Shown here piece by piece: positions 1 through 5,922 of a stretch of DNA of 6,262 nt. The DNA lies in the NCBI GenBank assembly GCA_937897665.1, contig CALCPB010000449.1, forward strand, positions 1-6,262, in the 5' to 3' direction. Both the position numbers and the translations under genes were made by a program. Below the pieces are notes generated by a model. That model was not told where the DNA came from. It did no database searches and worked only from the letters and a program-made list of their open reading frames with translations. Position 1 is the stretch's first letter. The number at the start of each line of letters is the position of its first letter. The stretch comes from an uncultured Halomicronema sp. Lineage in GTDB: Bacteria > Cyanobacteriota > Cyanobacteriia > Phormidesmidales > Phormidesmidaceae.

Positions 1-31
1 ACGAGTACATAGATCGATTCACCACTGAATA

Positions 32-69
32 GGGGGCGGGGGCAAGATGGGTAGTAGGGTGGATGGGGG
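32..69 (+). promoter_or_regulatory. Potential G-quadruplex motif
   Basis: Five G runs lie at 32-36, 38-42, 49-51, 57-59 and 65-69. The gaps between them are 1, 6, 5 and 5 bases, so the segment meets the usual G3+N1-7 definition of a quadruplex-forming sequence with one run to spare. It lies on the coding strand 77 bases before the oxidoreductase ATG, so it could fold in DNA or, if transcribed, in the mRNA leader. The motif is seen directly; folding and any effect on expression are inferred. Confidence 0.45.
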
Positions 70-133
70 ATGTGAAGGCCGAGATGAGAATTCCGAATCC
101 TTGGAGCTTGGTGGCTCACCCCAACCGATGATT

Positions 134-137
134 GAGG
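134..137 (+). promoter_or_regulatory. Ribosome binding site deciding the oxidoreductase start
   Basis: GAGG lies nine bases before the ATG at 147. The longer reading from a TTG at 132 would put this site inside the coding region, and the ATG at 159 would be 21 bases away. The site therefore favours the ATG at 147. Confidence 0.5.
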
Positions 138-146
138 CAAAAGAAC

Positions 147-1244
147 ATGGCTGGGTCGATGATTGGGGTGGCCGTTGTGGGTACGGGGTTTGGGCAAAAA
201 ATCCATATCCCCGGATTGCAAGCGCACCACCGCACACAGCTGGTCGCGGTTTACCATCGCGATCTGGCTAAGGCCCAGGCGATCGCGACTCAACACCAGA
301 TTCCTCACGCCTGCGATACGCTGGCCCAGGTCTTGGCACTGCCAGAGGTCGATGCCGTCAGCATTGCCACGCCGCCCTTTTTGCATTTAGAGATGGCGAT
401 CGCCGCGCTGACCGCTGATAAACACATTCTGATCGAAAAGCCCACGGCGCTCTCAGTACAAGAGGCTCAGCAGATTGCCACCTTAGCGCAGCAGCGTCAG
501 CGAGTTGCGATAATGGATTTTGAATTTCGTTTTGTGCCTGCCTGGCAGCAGCTGAAGGCGTTGCTGGCCGCAGGCTATGTAGGCGACTTGCGCTTGGTCA
601 AGGTGGACTGGATGGTGCCGGGACGGGCGAACCCTGATCGCGCTTGGAGTTGGTATGCCCGTCAAGATCAAGGGGGCGGGGCCTTGGGAGCCTTTGCCTC
701 TCACACGTTCGACTATCTGGCCTGGCTGTTTGGCCCCGCGCAGCGGCTGTGCGCCAACCTGACGACAGCCATTCCTCAGCGCCCCGATCCGGTCACTGGT
801 GTCCTGAAGCCGGTGGATGCCGATGACACCTGTACGCTCATGCTAGAGCTGGCCGGGGGCGTGCCGGGGCAGGTCACGATTAGCTCGGTTACGTATGGTG
901 GCCGGGGCCACTGGCTAGAGGTGTATGGCGATCGCGGTACCCTTCTGCTGGGCAGCGATAATCTCAAAGACTACGTCCACGGCTTCAAACTATTTGGGGC
1001 CGCTGCCGGAGAGGCCCTGCAAGAATTGCCGATTCCCGCACAGTTGGCGTTTCCCAAAACTTACGACGATGGTCGTTTAGCGCCGTTCATTCGAGTGGTC
1101 GATCACTGGGTTAGTAATATCGATCAGGGCATGAATCACGCGCCTTCGATCACTGAGGGGGTATACTCTCAGCTAATGATGGATTTGGCCCATACCGCAC
1201 ACCAGCAGCGAACCTGGGTTGACGTTCCCCAACCCCACCACTAA
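147..1244 (+). CDS. Gfo/Idh/MocA family NAD(P)-dependent oxidoreductase
   Basis: A predicted cytosolic dehydrogenase of 365 residues, normal for the family. The N-terminal Rossmann fold shows the dinucleotide-binding glycines GTGFG at residues 12-16 after a hydrophobic strand. The signature EKP lies at 97-99, whose Lys is the conserved catalytic/cofactor-contacting residue in this family. The C-terminal substrate domain carries GGGALGAFASHTFD (about 176-189), matching the family's Gly-rich loop with its conserved His (186) and Asp (189). Members oxidise or reduce sugars, inositols or related compounds such as biliverdin; sequence alone does not give the substrate. It is a single gene with no sugar-pathway neighbours. 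The start is chosen from GAGG at 134-137; a TTG at 132 (370 residues) and an ATG at 159 (361 residues) are alternatives. Family assignment is firm, specific function is not. Confidence 0.93.
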   Translation: MAGSMIGVAVVGTGFGQKIHIPGLQAHHRTQLVAVYHRDLAKAQAIATQHQIPHACDTLAQVLALPEVDAVSIATPPFLHLEMAIAALTADKHILIEKPTALSVQEAQQIATLAQQRQRVAIMDFEFRFVPAWQQLKALLAAGYVGDLRLVKVDWMVPGRANPDRAWSWYARQDQGGGALGAFASHTFDYLAWLFGPAQRLCANLTTAIPQRPDPVTGVLKPVDADDTCTLMLELAGGVPGQVTISSVTYGGRGHWLEVYGDRGTLLLGSDNLKDYVHGFKLFGAAAGEALQELPIPAQLAFPKTYDDGRLAPFIRVVDHWVSNIDQGMNHAPSITEGVYSQLMMDLAHTAHQQRTWVDVPQPHH

Positions 1245-1249
1245 CCGCT

Positions 1250-1277
1250 ATGACCAGACTCTTTTGTTATTGGTCAT
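1250..1277 (+). terminator. Possible hairpin terminator after oxidoreductase
   Basis: ATGACCA at 1250-1256 and TGGTCAT at 1271-1277 form a perfect 7-bp stem with a 14-base T-rich loop, starting five bases after the TAA. There is no run of T after the stem, so it is not a typical intrinsic terminator. It may act as an RNA 3' end or stability hairpin. Confidence 0.3.
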
Positions 1278-1411
1278 GATGGTTTGTTCAGAGCTCTCTA
1301 AAGAGAAGCTGTGGCTCATTTAAAGTAAGCGCTTTGCTAACCCCATCCCGCCGCTAGGTTTTAAGCATCTTGACGGCAAGCACAAGCAAAACCCGTTAGC
1401 TTAATGTAGTG

Positions 1412-1442
1412 TTGAATGCTTTTCTTTACCTTTCGGGATAAC
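1412..1442 (+). promoter_or_regulatory. Weak promoter-like pair before the 264-aa gene
   Basis: TTGAAT at 1412-1417 and GATAAC at 1437-1442 resemble -35 and -10 boxes, but the spacing of 19 bases is longer than ideal. It would give a leader of about 25 bases before the ATG at 1473. Matches of this quality occur by chance. Confidence 0.2.
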
Positions 1443-1472
1443 TAACCAAGAGACCCTTCCGCAAGCTACGCT

Positions 1473-2267
1473 ATGGCCTTGCAAAAATTTTCGATGGTGC
1501 TTCTGCAAAAGGTTCGCCAGCATGTGCAATCGCAGCTGGTGCTACCGGTTTCAGAGCAGAACCCGGTAGCGGACAGCAGTGAACGCGAGCAGGCGATCGC
1601 CGAATTCGAACCGACTTCGCTGGACGCTTTGGGAGATTTGTTTCGCGTCGGCGGGTTCGACGATGAGGATGAATCTGCTCCGAATCCCGAGGGACGCTGG
1701 TTTATCAGCACGGCCTATCCCGCAGCAGCCATTTACAAGCTACCGGGTCTGTCGCTCAAACCGAAGGTGCGACTCATCACCTATTTGCAGCGTCAGCCTA
1801 AGGGGGGCATGGGAGTCACTTGGGCGTTGCCCGAGCTGATGAGCACTACGGCCGTTCTCGAAGATGCGCTTACTAGCTCCTCAGCAGGCACGATTCCGCC
1901 CCATCCGAACGGTGCATTAGGTAACGTCATGGATGGCATTGCGGGCGATCGCACGGCAGGGTCTTATCTGGCCGCGTCTATTCTCTTGCGTGAGCTGAAA
2001 GAATTTGGTCGCAGCGGCCTCAACCGTCGTTGGTTCTATCACAAGCTGATTGACACCGCCCCAACCGATAAAAATTGGCAATGGCGAACTAAACAACCCT
2101 TGGCCGATATGTCTCCAAAAGTGCAAATTCAGGACAACAACACTGTCTTAGTGGAATTTTTCTCTTATCGGATGGCTCACCCGATCTCGATCTTCCGCCA
2201 TGTTGATCACTATGTCGCGAAGTCTTACCGCCCTAAGACCCATGACCAAGTGGTGGCGCTGCCCTAG
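1473..2267 (+). CDS. Unknown protein, 264 residues, probably cyanobacterial
   Basis: I do not recognise a named domain. The protein looks soluble: no signal peptide and no membrane segment. Residues 1-20 could form an amphipathic helix. Residues 28-75 are acidic and low in hydrophobics, ending in FDDEDESAPNPEGRW (62-76), probably a linker. The rest looks folded and aromatic-rich, with FISTAYPAAAIYKLPGL (77-93), a Gly-rich stretch KGGMGVTWALPEL (110-122), a helix around 165-180 and a C-terminal part with several His and Tyr (232-253). Codon use with HIP1 sites at 1593 and 1945 and the long open frame support a real gene. The start is uncertain: no clear Shine-Dalgarno site precedes the ATG at 1473, and an ATG at 1494 would remove seven residues. 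It converges on the TerB-like gene and has no evident operon partner. Confidence 0.8.
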   Translation: MALQKFSMVLLQKVRQHVQSQLVLPVSEQNPVADSSEREQAIAEFEPTSLDALGDLFRVGGFDDEDESAPNPEGRWFISTAYPAAAIYKLPGLSLKPKVRLITYLQRQPKGGMGVTWALPELMSTTAVLEDALTSSSAGTIPPHPNGALGNVMDGIAGDRTAGSYLAASILLRELKEFGRSGLNRRWFYHKLIDTAPTDKNWQWRTKQPLADMSPKVQIQDNNTVLVEFFSYRMAHPISIFRHVDHYVAKSYRPKTHDQVVALP

Positions 2268-2321
2268 GCTGCAGGTGAGACTTGCTGTGCCAGGGGAGTC
2301 AGCCACACTTGCCAGCGAAAA

Positions 2322-2351
2322 GCAGAGACCTCTCAGAAGATAGATCTCTGC
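2322..2351. terminator. Inverted repeat between convergent genes
   Basis: GCAGAGA at 2322-2328 pairs with TCTCTGC at 2345-2351, a 7-bp stem, with two further pairs inside after one mismatch. It lies between the unknown gene ending at 2267 and the TerB-like gene ending at 2408, where a terminator serving both strands would be expected. AAAATTTT at 2364-2371 follows on the + strand, 12 bases beyond the stem, so it is not a classical U-tract. Confidence 0.4.
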
Positions 2352-2407
2352 GCCCGAGTCAGGAAAATTTTGCTGTGACGATCGCCGCTCTGATGGCAGT
2401 CCAGTGC

Positions 2408-2893
2408 TTAGCTTTGAGCAAAAAACTGCTGCAGATGCGCTGTCATATGGTCGATGACTGAATCAGTTGAGGGGGCGGCTTGGGCCTCGGTTTCTAAGCG
2501 CTGCACTGTAGCGGCATCGAGATTGAGGAGCCCGACTAGTCGCTGATAGGCATCGGCTTCTTCCGCATTAATGAGGGCTTCTTCGGGGGTGCGAGCACTA
2601 CTGCTAATGACTTCGTAGCCTAGCCGCAGCACAAATTCCCGTTCTTCTTGAGTTTGTAGTTTGGGGACAGACTCTTCGAGAGGAATATTTTGCATCAGGT
2701 AGTCGCGTAGCTCTTTTTGCAAAACGGCTTGCTGCTCAGGATCTTGGGCAAACAGGCCACTAAACCGCTGGAGCATCAAATCAACTTCCTCTTGGGCGAG
2801 GTTGCCATCGCTCCAAGCCATCGAGGCAACAATACGCATCAGTGCTAACTGACGAGGTGAAATCGAAGGGGGTGGGGGAACCTGGAGCGTCAT
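2408..2893 (-). CDS. TerB-like (tellurite-resistance family) protein
   Basis: A 161-residue helical, soluble, acidic protein. The N-terminal part carries LALMRIVASMAWSDGNLAQEE (16-36), the hallmark of TerB-like domains: a hydrophobic helix, then Asp-Gly (29-30), then a Glu pair (35-36). In the family, acidic residues of this type bind metal ions. A second helical region (about 84-136) contains INAEEADAYQRLVGLL, consistent with the domain's repeated acidic-helix design. The name comes from ter tellurite-resistance operons, but single TerB-like proteins are common and mostly uncharacterised; no other ter genes (terC, terD, terE) are here, so tellurite resistance should not be assumed. The start is well supported by AGGAG (minus strand, 2900-2904) six bases before the ATG. 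The gene is divergent from the small ORF at 3187. Confidence 0.8.
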   Translation of the reverse strand: MTLQVPPPPSISPRQLALMRIVASMAWSDGNLAQEEVDLMLQRFSGLFAQDPEQQAVLQKELRDYLMQNIPLEESVPKLQTQEEREFVLRLGYEVISSSARTPEEALINAEEADAYQRLVGLLNLDAATVQRLETEAQAAPSTDSVIDHMTAHLQQFFAQS

Positions 2894-3066
2894 CGTAAAC
2901 TCCTACAAATGGCAGCAAAGCATCCTTGATTCAGCTTTTGGGCATCGCCCGACGCACTTGTGACCCAGCTTTGATGCGTCACGCAGAGCGATGATCCGCC
3001 CGGCGGAAGCGATTCCAACTGGCTTGGATGGCGTTGATATCGCCTTAGCACAGTGGCCCCACAGTC

Positions 3067-3097
3067 TTGTCCTAACCGGACTGGCGACTGCTATAAA
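3067..3097 (+). promoter_or_regulatory. Possible promoter of the small ORF
   Basis: TATAAA at 3092-3097 is a good -10-like box; TTGTCC at 3067-3072 is a moderate -35-like box with a 19-base spacer. A transcript would start near 3104 and have a leader of about 80 bases. This is inferred from sequence likeness only. Confidence 0.3.
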
Positions 3098-3172
3098 ACT
3101 GAAAAAGATGCATTAAAGCCCACGCTATCACGGGTTTCAAGGCCGTCTGCTAGTCTCGTAACTGATCTCTAC

Positions 3173-3177
3173 AGAGG
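3173..3177 (+). promoter_or_regulatory. Ribosome binding site of the small ORF
   Basis: AGAGG lies nine bases before the ATG at 3187. It is the main reason to treat the 69-residue ORF as translated. A second ATG at 3208 has GGGAATGAG in front of it, which is a poorer match. Confidence 0.4.
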
Positions 3178-3186
3178 TCGTTACAA

Positions 3187-3396
3187 ATGTCTGCAAACGG
3201 GAATGAGATGAGTGCAATTGGCGATCGCCCACTGCGGATTAAACTGGTAGCCGATTCGCTAGCGTCACGCTCCCAACGCTATTCAGCACGCGATCGCGAG
3301 TTGTTAAATCGGCTGGGTTCCCAAGCGCCACATCGTCAACATCATTGGCCTGCATCCGCGAATAACCGAGGACGGTCTATCGTTCAATTGATCTAA
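3187..3396 (+). CDS. Small basic hypothetical protein, 69 residues
   Basis: I do not recognise this protein. It is basic, with 10 Arg and several His in 69 residues, and has no membrane segment and no Cys. A predicted helix spans about 15-44, with the segment RYSARDRELLNRLGS at 31-45; the C-terminal third is rich in His, Asn and Arg and is probably flexible, which could suit nucleic-acid binding, though that is only an inference. Support for a real gene comes from the AGAGG site, a promoter-like pair upstream, and the absence of any other long frame here. It contains two HIP1 octamers (3221, 3290), which also occur between genes, so they do not prove coding. An ATG at 3208 would give 62 residues. 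It converges on the Crp-like gene. Confidence 0.5.
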   Translation: MSANGNEMSAIGDRPLRIKLVADSLASRSQRYSARDRELLNRLGSQAPHRQHHWPASANNRGRSIVQLI

Positions 3397-3406
3397 CTCG
3401 CTAGAG

Positions 3407-3419
3407 GCTGCGGTGCAGC
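3407..3419 (+). terminator. Small hairpin after the small ORF
   Basis: GCTGC-GGT-GCAGC forms a 5-bp stem with a 3-base loop, ten bases after the TAA at 3394-3396 and between convergent genes. It is short and has no following T-run, so terminator function is doubtful. Confidence 0.25.
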
Positions 3420-3491
3420 AATACTTTCAGCACAGTTCAGGGGACGGCAGGCTCGACCGCTACACAGGCAACGCTGTTTTGAGCATCGCTC

Positions 3492-4175
3492 TTAGCCTTT
3501 GCCAGCTAGCTGACTCAACTGCTTAGTATTCGTGAGTAAAATGGCGTCGTGGGCTTCATCGATTTTGATCCAGCCTTTCTCGATGAGCTTCTCCATGATT
3601 TTGCTGGTTTCTTCTTCAGAAATGTCAGCGACATCAGCCAAGTCATGGGGCGGAATATTGAAAATAGCGACTCCGTGGTCGCTTTGCTGACCGTAGGATT
3701 CACTTAGGCTAGCGAGGGTGTTGGCCAACTTAACTGCTGGAGGTTGGTTACGCAGCTGAAACCGAAAGTTGGTCTGGCGTAACCGCTGCACCATCAACTG
3801 CAGCATGCGGTGGTGTAGCTGGGAGTCTTTAAATAAGGTTTGAATGAAGCGTTGGGCCGAAACGCTGAGTAGCTTGACGGGGGCAAGCGCGACGACATCT
3901 GTCGATCGCGGCGACTCGTCTAAGATGGCCATCTCGCCAAAGAAATCGCCAGGCCCTAACACCGCTAGGGTAACGGCGCTATCGCCGGCATGGCGCCGCA
4001 CCTTGACCCAGCCTGACTCGATAAAATAGACGGCATTGCCCCAGGCATCTTCCATCAAAACCGCTCGGTCAGCCGGGTACTCATGCTCAGTGGAAACAGA
4101 CAAGAGCCATTCCACTGTTTCAGGATTGGCTACGTCAAAAAGCGGAAAAAGCTCACTAAAGGCTGCTGTCTGCAT
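3492..4175 (-). CDS. Crp/Fnr-family transcriptional regulator
   Basis: A 227-residue DNA-binding regulator of normal Crp/Fnr length. The N-terminal cyclic-nucleotide-binding beta-roll spans about 10-115. Its phosphate-binding cassette FGEMAILDESPRST (79-92) keeps the Glu (81), Arg (90) and following Ser (91) that contact the nucleotide in cAMP-binding relatives, so cAMP or a similar ligand is likely. A long dimerisation helix follows (about 117-140). The C-terminal winged helix-turn-helix lies at about 174-215, with the core DLADVADISEEETSKIMEKL (178-197). No Cys cluster is present, so it is not an Fnr-type iron-sulfur sensor. It resembles the cyanobacterial cAMP receptor group (SyCRP1-like) by length and cassette, but I cannot assign orthology. 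No clear Shine-Dalgarno site precedes the ATG. The CysQ-like gene lies 190 bases upstream on the same strand, so the regulator probably has its own promoter. Confidence 0.92.
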   Translation of the reverse strand: MQTAAFSELFPLFDVANPETVEWLLSVSTEHEYPADRAVLMEDAWGNAVYFIESGWVKVRRHAGDSAVTLAVLGPGDFFGEMAILDESPRSTDVVALAPVKLLSVSAQRFIQTLFKDSQLHHRMLQLMVQRLRQTNFRFQLRNQPPAVKLANTLASLSESYGQQSDHGVAIFNIPPHDLADVADISEEETSKIMEKLIEKGWIKIDEAHDAILLTNTKQLSQLAGKG

Positions 4176-4270
4176 AGGAATTTCAGAGATGGGGCTAGGA
4201 GCAAAAATGAGAGCGGTTGCGGACGCTGTTCAACCTGCGGCAATTGCCGATTAACGGTTGAAAATCTGAA

Positions 4271-4297
4271 CTCATACTACCCACAAACCTTTGTCAA
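4271..4297 (-). promoter_or_regulatory. Possible promoter of the Crp-like gene
   Basis: On the minus strand a perfect TTGACA (4292-4297) is followed after 15 bases by TATGAG (4271-4276). The spacing is short and the -10 imperfect. It lies about 100 bases before the regulator's start and downstream of the CysQ-like gene, so it fits independent expression of the regulator. Confidence 0.3.
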
Positions 4298-4365
4298 TAT
4301 CCATCATTTCTGTACAAACCAGGCAGAGATAGCGATAGCGCCGACGTTTTAGCTGACGGCGTGAG

Positions 4366-5241
4366 CTACGGAGAACCCAACCCTAACTCTTGCGATCGCA
4401 CGGCGACTACGGCCTCTCGCAGGGCCGGCCGATACTCCTCGACGTAGGCTGGCCAGCCAATGATCATCGGTTGGCGGTGAATGAGGCTTTGTGGGTAAAC
4501 ACCGTTGGGGTCAAAGCGAATCGGCTGGCCGTCGAGATCGCAGCAAACGAGCCCGGCGGCTTCTGCTAGGGCTAACGGCCCGGTAGTGTCCCACAGCTTG
4601 ACGCGGCCATTGAGATAGACGTAGAGGCCCGCCTGCCCCTTGATGACCTCTAAAACTTTGAGGCCAAAACTCCCCAGAGAGTTAAAAACGAGGTGAGGTA
4701 AACGTTGAGCGATCGCGGCTCCAAAGTGGCGCTGGTCGCGATCACCCAGCAGCAGAGTGGTGTTCCCGCCCAGTGCTTGTGGCTGCGGCTCTAGCGGCAC
4801 GGTTTGCCCCTGGCCATCTTGTTGAAACAGCCCCCACTGATGTCCGCCCCAATACAGCCGATGTTGAGCAGGGGCATAAACCCACCCAGCGCGGGGGTGA
4901 TGGTCAGCCAAGAGGCACACCATCACGCAATAATGCTGACCGTGGTTGATGAAATCTTCGGTGCCATCAATCGGGCCGATAAACCAGGTGCGATCGCAGC
5001 CACTCAGAAAGGCGGCTGCCGAGGCCTGATTTTCTTCGGTCACCACACCGTCGGTCGGAAACTGGGTGGCAAAGAGGTTAGCAAAAAAGCGATCTAACGC
5101 CTGATCTACGGTCGTTACATAGTCTTCACAGCCTTTTTCAAACACCTCAAACGTTTCGGCGGCGGCTTGGCGAGCCTGCTGGCCCCCTTGTAAAACAGCT
5201 TGCAAAATTACGGCGTTTTCTTCTGCAGTGAGAATGGGCAT
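4366..5241 (-). CDS. Inositol monophosphatase / CysQ-like protein, altered metal site
   Basis: A 291-residue member of the Mg-dependent phosphatase superfamily that includes inositol monophosphatase and 3'(2'),5'-bisphosphate nucleotidase (CysQ, which recycles PAP from sulfate assimilation). Family landmarks appear in order: TTVDQ (43-47), the Glu pair in VVTEEN (66-71), the metal signature region WFIGPIDGTEDF (86-97), and KLWDTTGPLALAEAAG (215-230) with the late metal-binding Asp (218). The DGTEDF wording is closer to CysQ (DGTKEF) than to animal inositol monophosphatase. The signature normally reads DPxDGT; here the first Asp is Gly (residue 89, codon GGC), one base from Asp GAC. In relatives this Asp bridges catalytic metals, so activity may be lost or changed. 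No clear Shine-Dalgarno site precedes the ATG. It is divergent from the DCC gene across 204 bases. Family is certain; substrate and activity are not. Confidence 0.9.
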   Translation of the reverse strand: MPILTAEENAVILQAVLQGGQQARQAAAETFEVFEKGCEDYVTTVDQALDRFFANLFATQFPTDGVVTEENQASAAAFLSGCDRTWFIGPIDGTEDFINHGQHYCVMVCLLADHHPRAGWVYAPAQHRLYWGGHQWGLFQQDGQGQTVPLEPQPQALGGNTTLLLGDRDQRHFGAAIAQRLPHLVFNSLGSFGLKVLEVIKGQAGLYVYLNGRVKLWDTTGPLALAEAAGLVCCDLDGQPIRFDPNGVYPQSLIHRQPMIIGWPAYVEEYRPALREAVVAVRSQELGLGSP

Positions 5242-5445
5242 GGCAGTCGTCAGATCACAGTTGGAGCCGAATAGTGACAGTGTCCCACGCTGCGGCCCTC
5301 GGTTGGCGGCAATTCGCCCAGGGGCCGAGCCGGAGCTGGCAGCCTGCCAACTGATTCGGGGCGACAGCCCCAGTAGACGGAAATATTTCTTAAACTAAAT
5401 GGTAACTGTGACTTTCCAGGGTGCTGATTGCCCTGACTCTCAACT
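5242..5445. other. Divergent spacer with structured GC-rich segment
   Basis: This 204-base gap should carry promoters for the CysQ-like gene (-) and the DCC gene (+). It contains CTCGG (5298-5302) complementary to CCGAG (5325-5329) enclosing GGCG (5306-5309) and CGCC (5315-5318); a perfect palindrome TGGCAG-C-CTGCCA (5337-5349); a hairpin GGGGC-GACA-GCCCC (5358-5371); and GAAATATTTC (5380-5389) leading into an AT-rich patch (5380-5400), the likeliest promoter area. No named riboswitch class is recognised. Confidence 0.45.
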
Positions 5446-5922
5446 ATGACGTCTGCTCCTGCCCGCGATCGCGCCGCTGCCACCCCCGACCAAGCTTGGC
5501 AAATTGAGCTGCTCTACGACGGTGATTGCCCGCTTTGTGTCCGAGAAGTCAACTTTTTGCAGAAAAAAGACGCTGGGCGGTGGCTGGTCAAGTTTGTCGA
5601 TATTGCCGACGATGCCTATCAGCCCGCTGACCACGGCGGCATCGATTTTGAGACCGCGATGGGGCGCATTCATGCAGTTTTGCCCGATGGTACTGCGATC
5701 AAAAACGTCGAAGTTTTTCGGCGAATTTACAGCTTGCTGGGCATTGGCTGGATGTATGCGCCGACCCGCTGGCCAGTCGTTGGGCCACTGGTTGACTGGC
5801 TTTATGATATCTGGGCTGATTGGCGGCTCCAGGTGACCGGTCGCGCTGATCTGCAAACGCTGGTGGCTGAGCGTCAGGCTCGCTTAGCGGCCTGTAGCAG
5901 TGAAGAGCGCTGTCGGCTTTAG
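5446..5922 (+). CDS. DCC-motif (DUF393) thiol-disulfide oxidoreductase-like protein
   Basis: A 158-residue soluble protein of the DUF393 (YuxK-like) family. The defining motif appears at residues 22-31, LLYDGDCPLC, where Asp25 and the Cys28-Pro-Leu-Cys31 pair give the DxxCxxC pattern that predicts thiol-disulfide exchange. The family's second block is also present: GRIHAVLPDGT (73-83), an aromatic stretch around VEVFRRIYSLLGIGWMYAPTRWP (88-110), and a closing WADWRLQVTGR (123-133). Residues 1-18 are polar, Ala/Arg-rich and probably disordered; they do not form a signal peptide, so a cytosolic location is likely. Two extra Cys lie near the C-terminus (150 and 156). Partners and substrates are unknown for most of the family. 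The ATG at 5446 lacks an obvious Shine-Dalgarno site; a start nearer residue 19 is not offered by any ATG. Confidence 0.9.
   Translation: MTSAPARDRAAATPDQAWQIELLYDGDCPLCVREVNFLQKKDAGRWLVKFVDIADDAYQPADHGGIDFETAMGRIHAVLPDGTAIKNVEVFRRIYSLLGIGWMYAPTRWPVVGPLVDWLYDIWADWRLQVTGRADLQTLVAERQARLAACSSEERCRL

Larger units (their letters stand above)
1..146. other. G-rich leader upstream of the oxidoreductase gene
   Basis: No gene is supported here. A frame open from base 3 closes at a TAG at 30-32 after nine codons; this could be the tail of an upstream gene but is too short to judge. The rest is purine- and G-rich, with five runs of three or more G between 32 and 69. The overlapping ORFs here (47-271 on +, 19-237 on -) look spurious because they run across the leader and into the oxidoreductase in other frames and resemble no family. 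Confidence 0.5.
1245..1472. other. Spacer between oxidoreductase and unknown gene
   Basis: No gene is seen in these 228 bases. An inverted repeat sits just after the oxidoreductase stop (listed separately), and AGAGCTCT near 1291 is a small palindrome. The right half is more AT-rich and holds a weak promoter-like pair. The last bases, about 1453-1472, contain CCTTCCGCAAGCTACGC, which resembles the short interspersed repeats common in filamentous cyanobacteria; that resemblance is from memory and not verified. Confidence 0.5.
2894..3186. other. Divergent spacer with clustered palindromes
   Basis: No gene is seen in 293 bases between the TerB-like gene (-) and the small ORF (+). It should hold promoters for both. 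It contains GGGC-ATC-GCCC (2940-2950), GACGCA (2951-2956) with its complement TGCGTC (2975-2980), TGCGT-C-ACGCA (2975-2985) and TCCGCC-C-GGCGGA (2995-3007). The last two are odd-centred perfect palindromes nine bases apart and could be protein-binding sites. None is followed by a T-run. Confidence 0.45.

Noticed and set aside
3..32. Nine-codon open stretch ending in TAG at the left edge
   Set aside because: It could be the tail of an upstream gene, but nine codons cannot be told from chance.
2959..2963. TGTGA half-site of a Crp-type operator, with others near 2374 and 5406
   Set aside because: None has a matching TCACA half six bases further on, so they are not credible Crp sites.
4339..4361. 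CGCCG/CGGCG inverted repeat after the CysQ-like gene
   Set aside because: The stem is only 5 bp with a 13-base loop and no T-run on the minus strand, so I did not list it as a terminator.
5440..5856. 138-residue minus-strand frame
   Set aside because: It lies almost wholly opposite the DCC gene, whose motifs are clear, and shows no family features.
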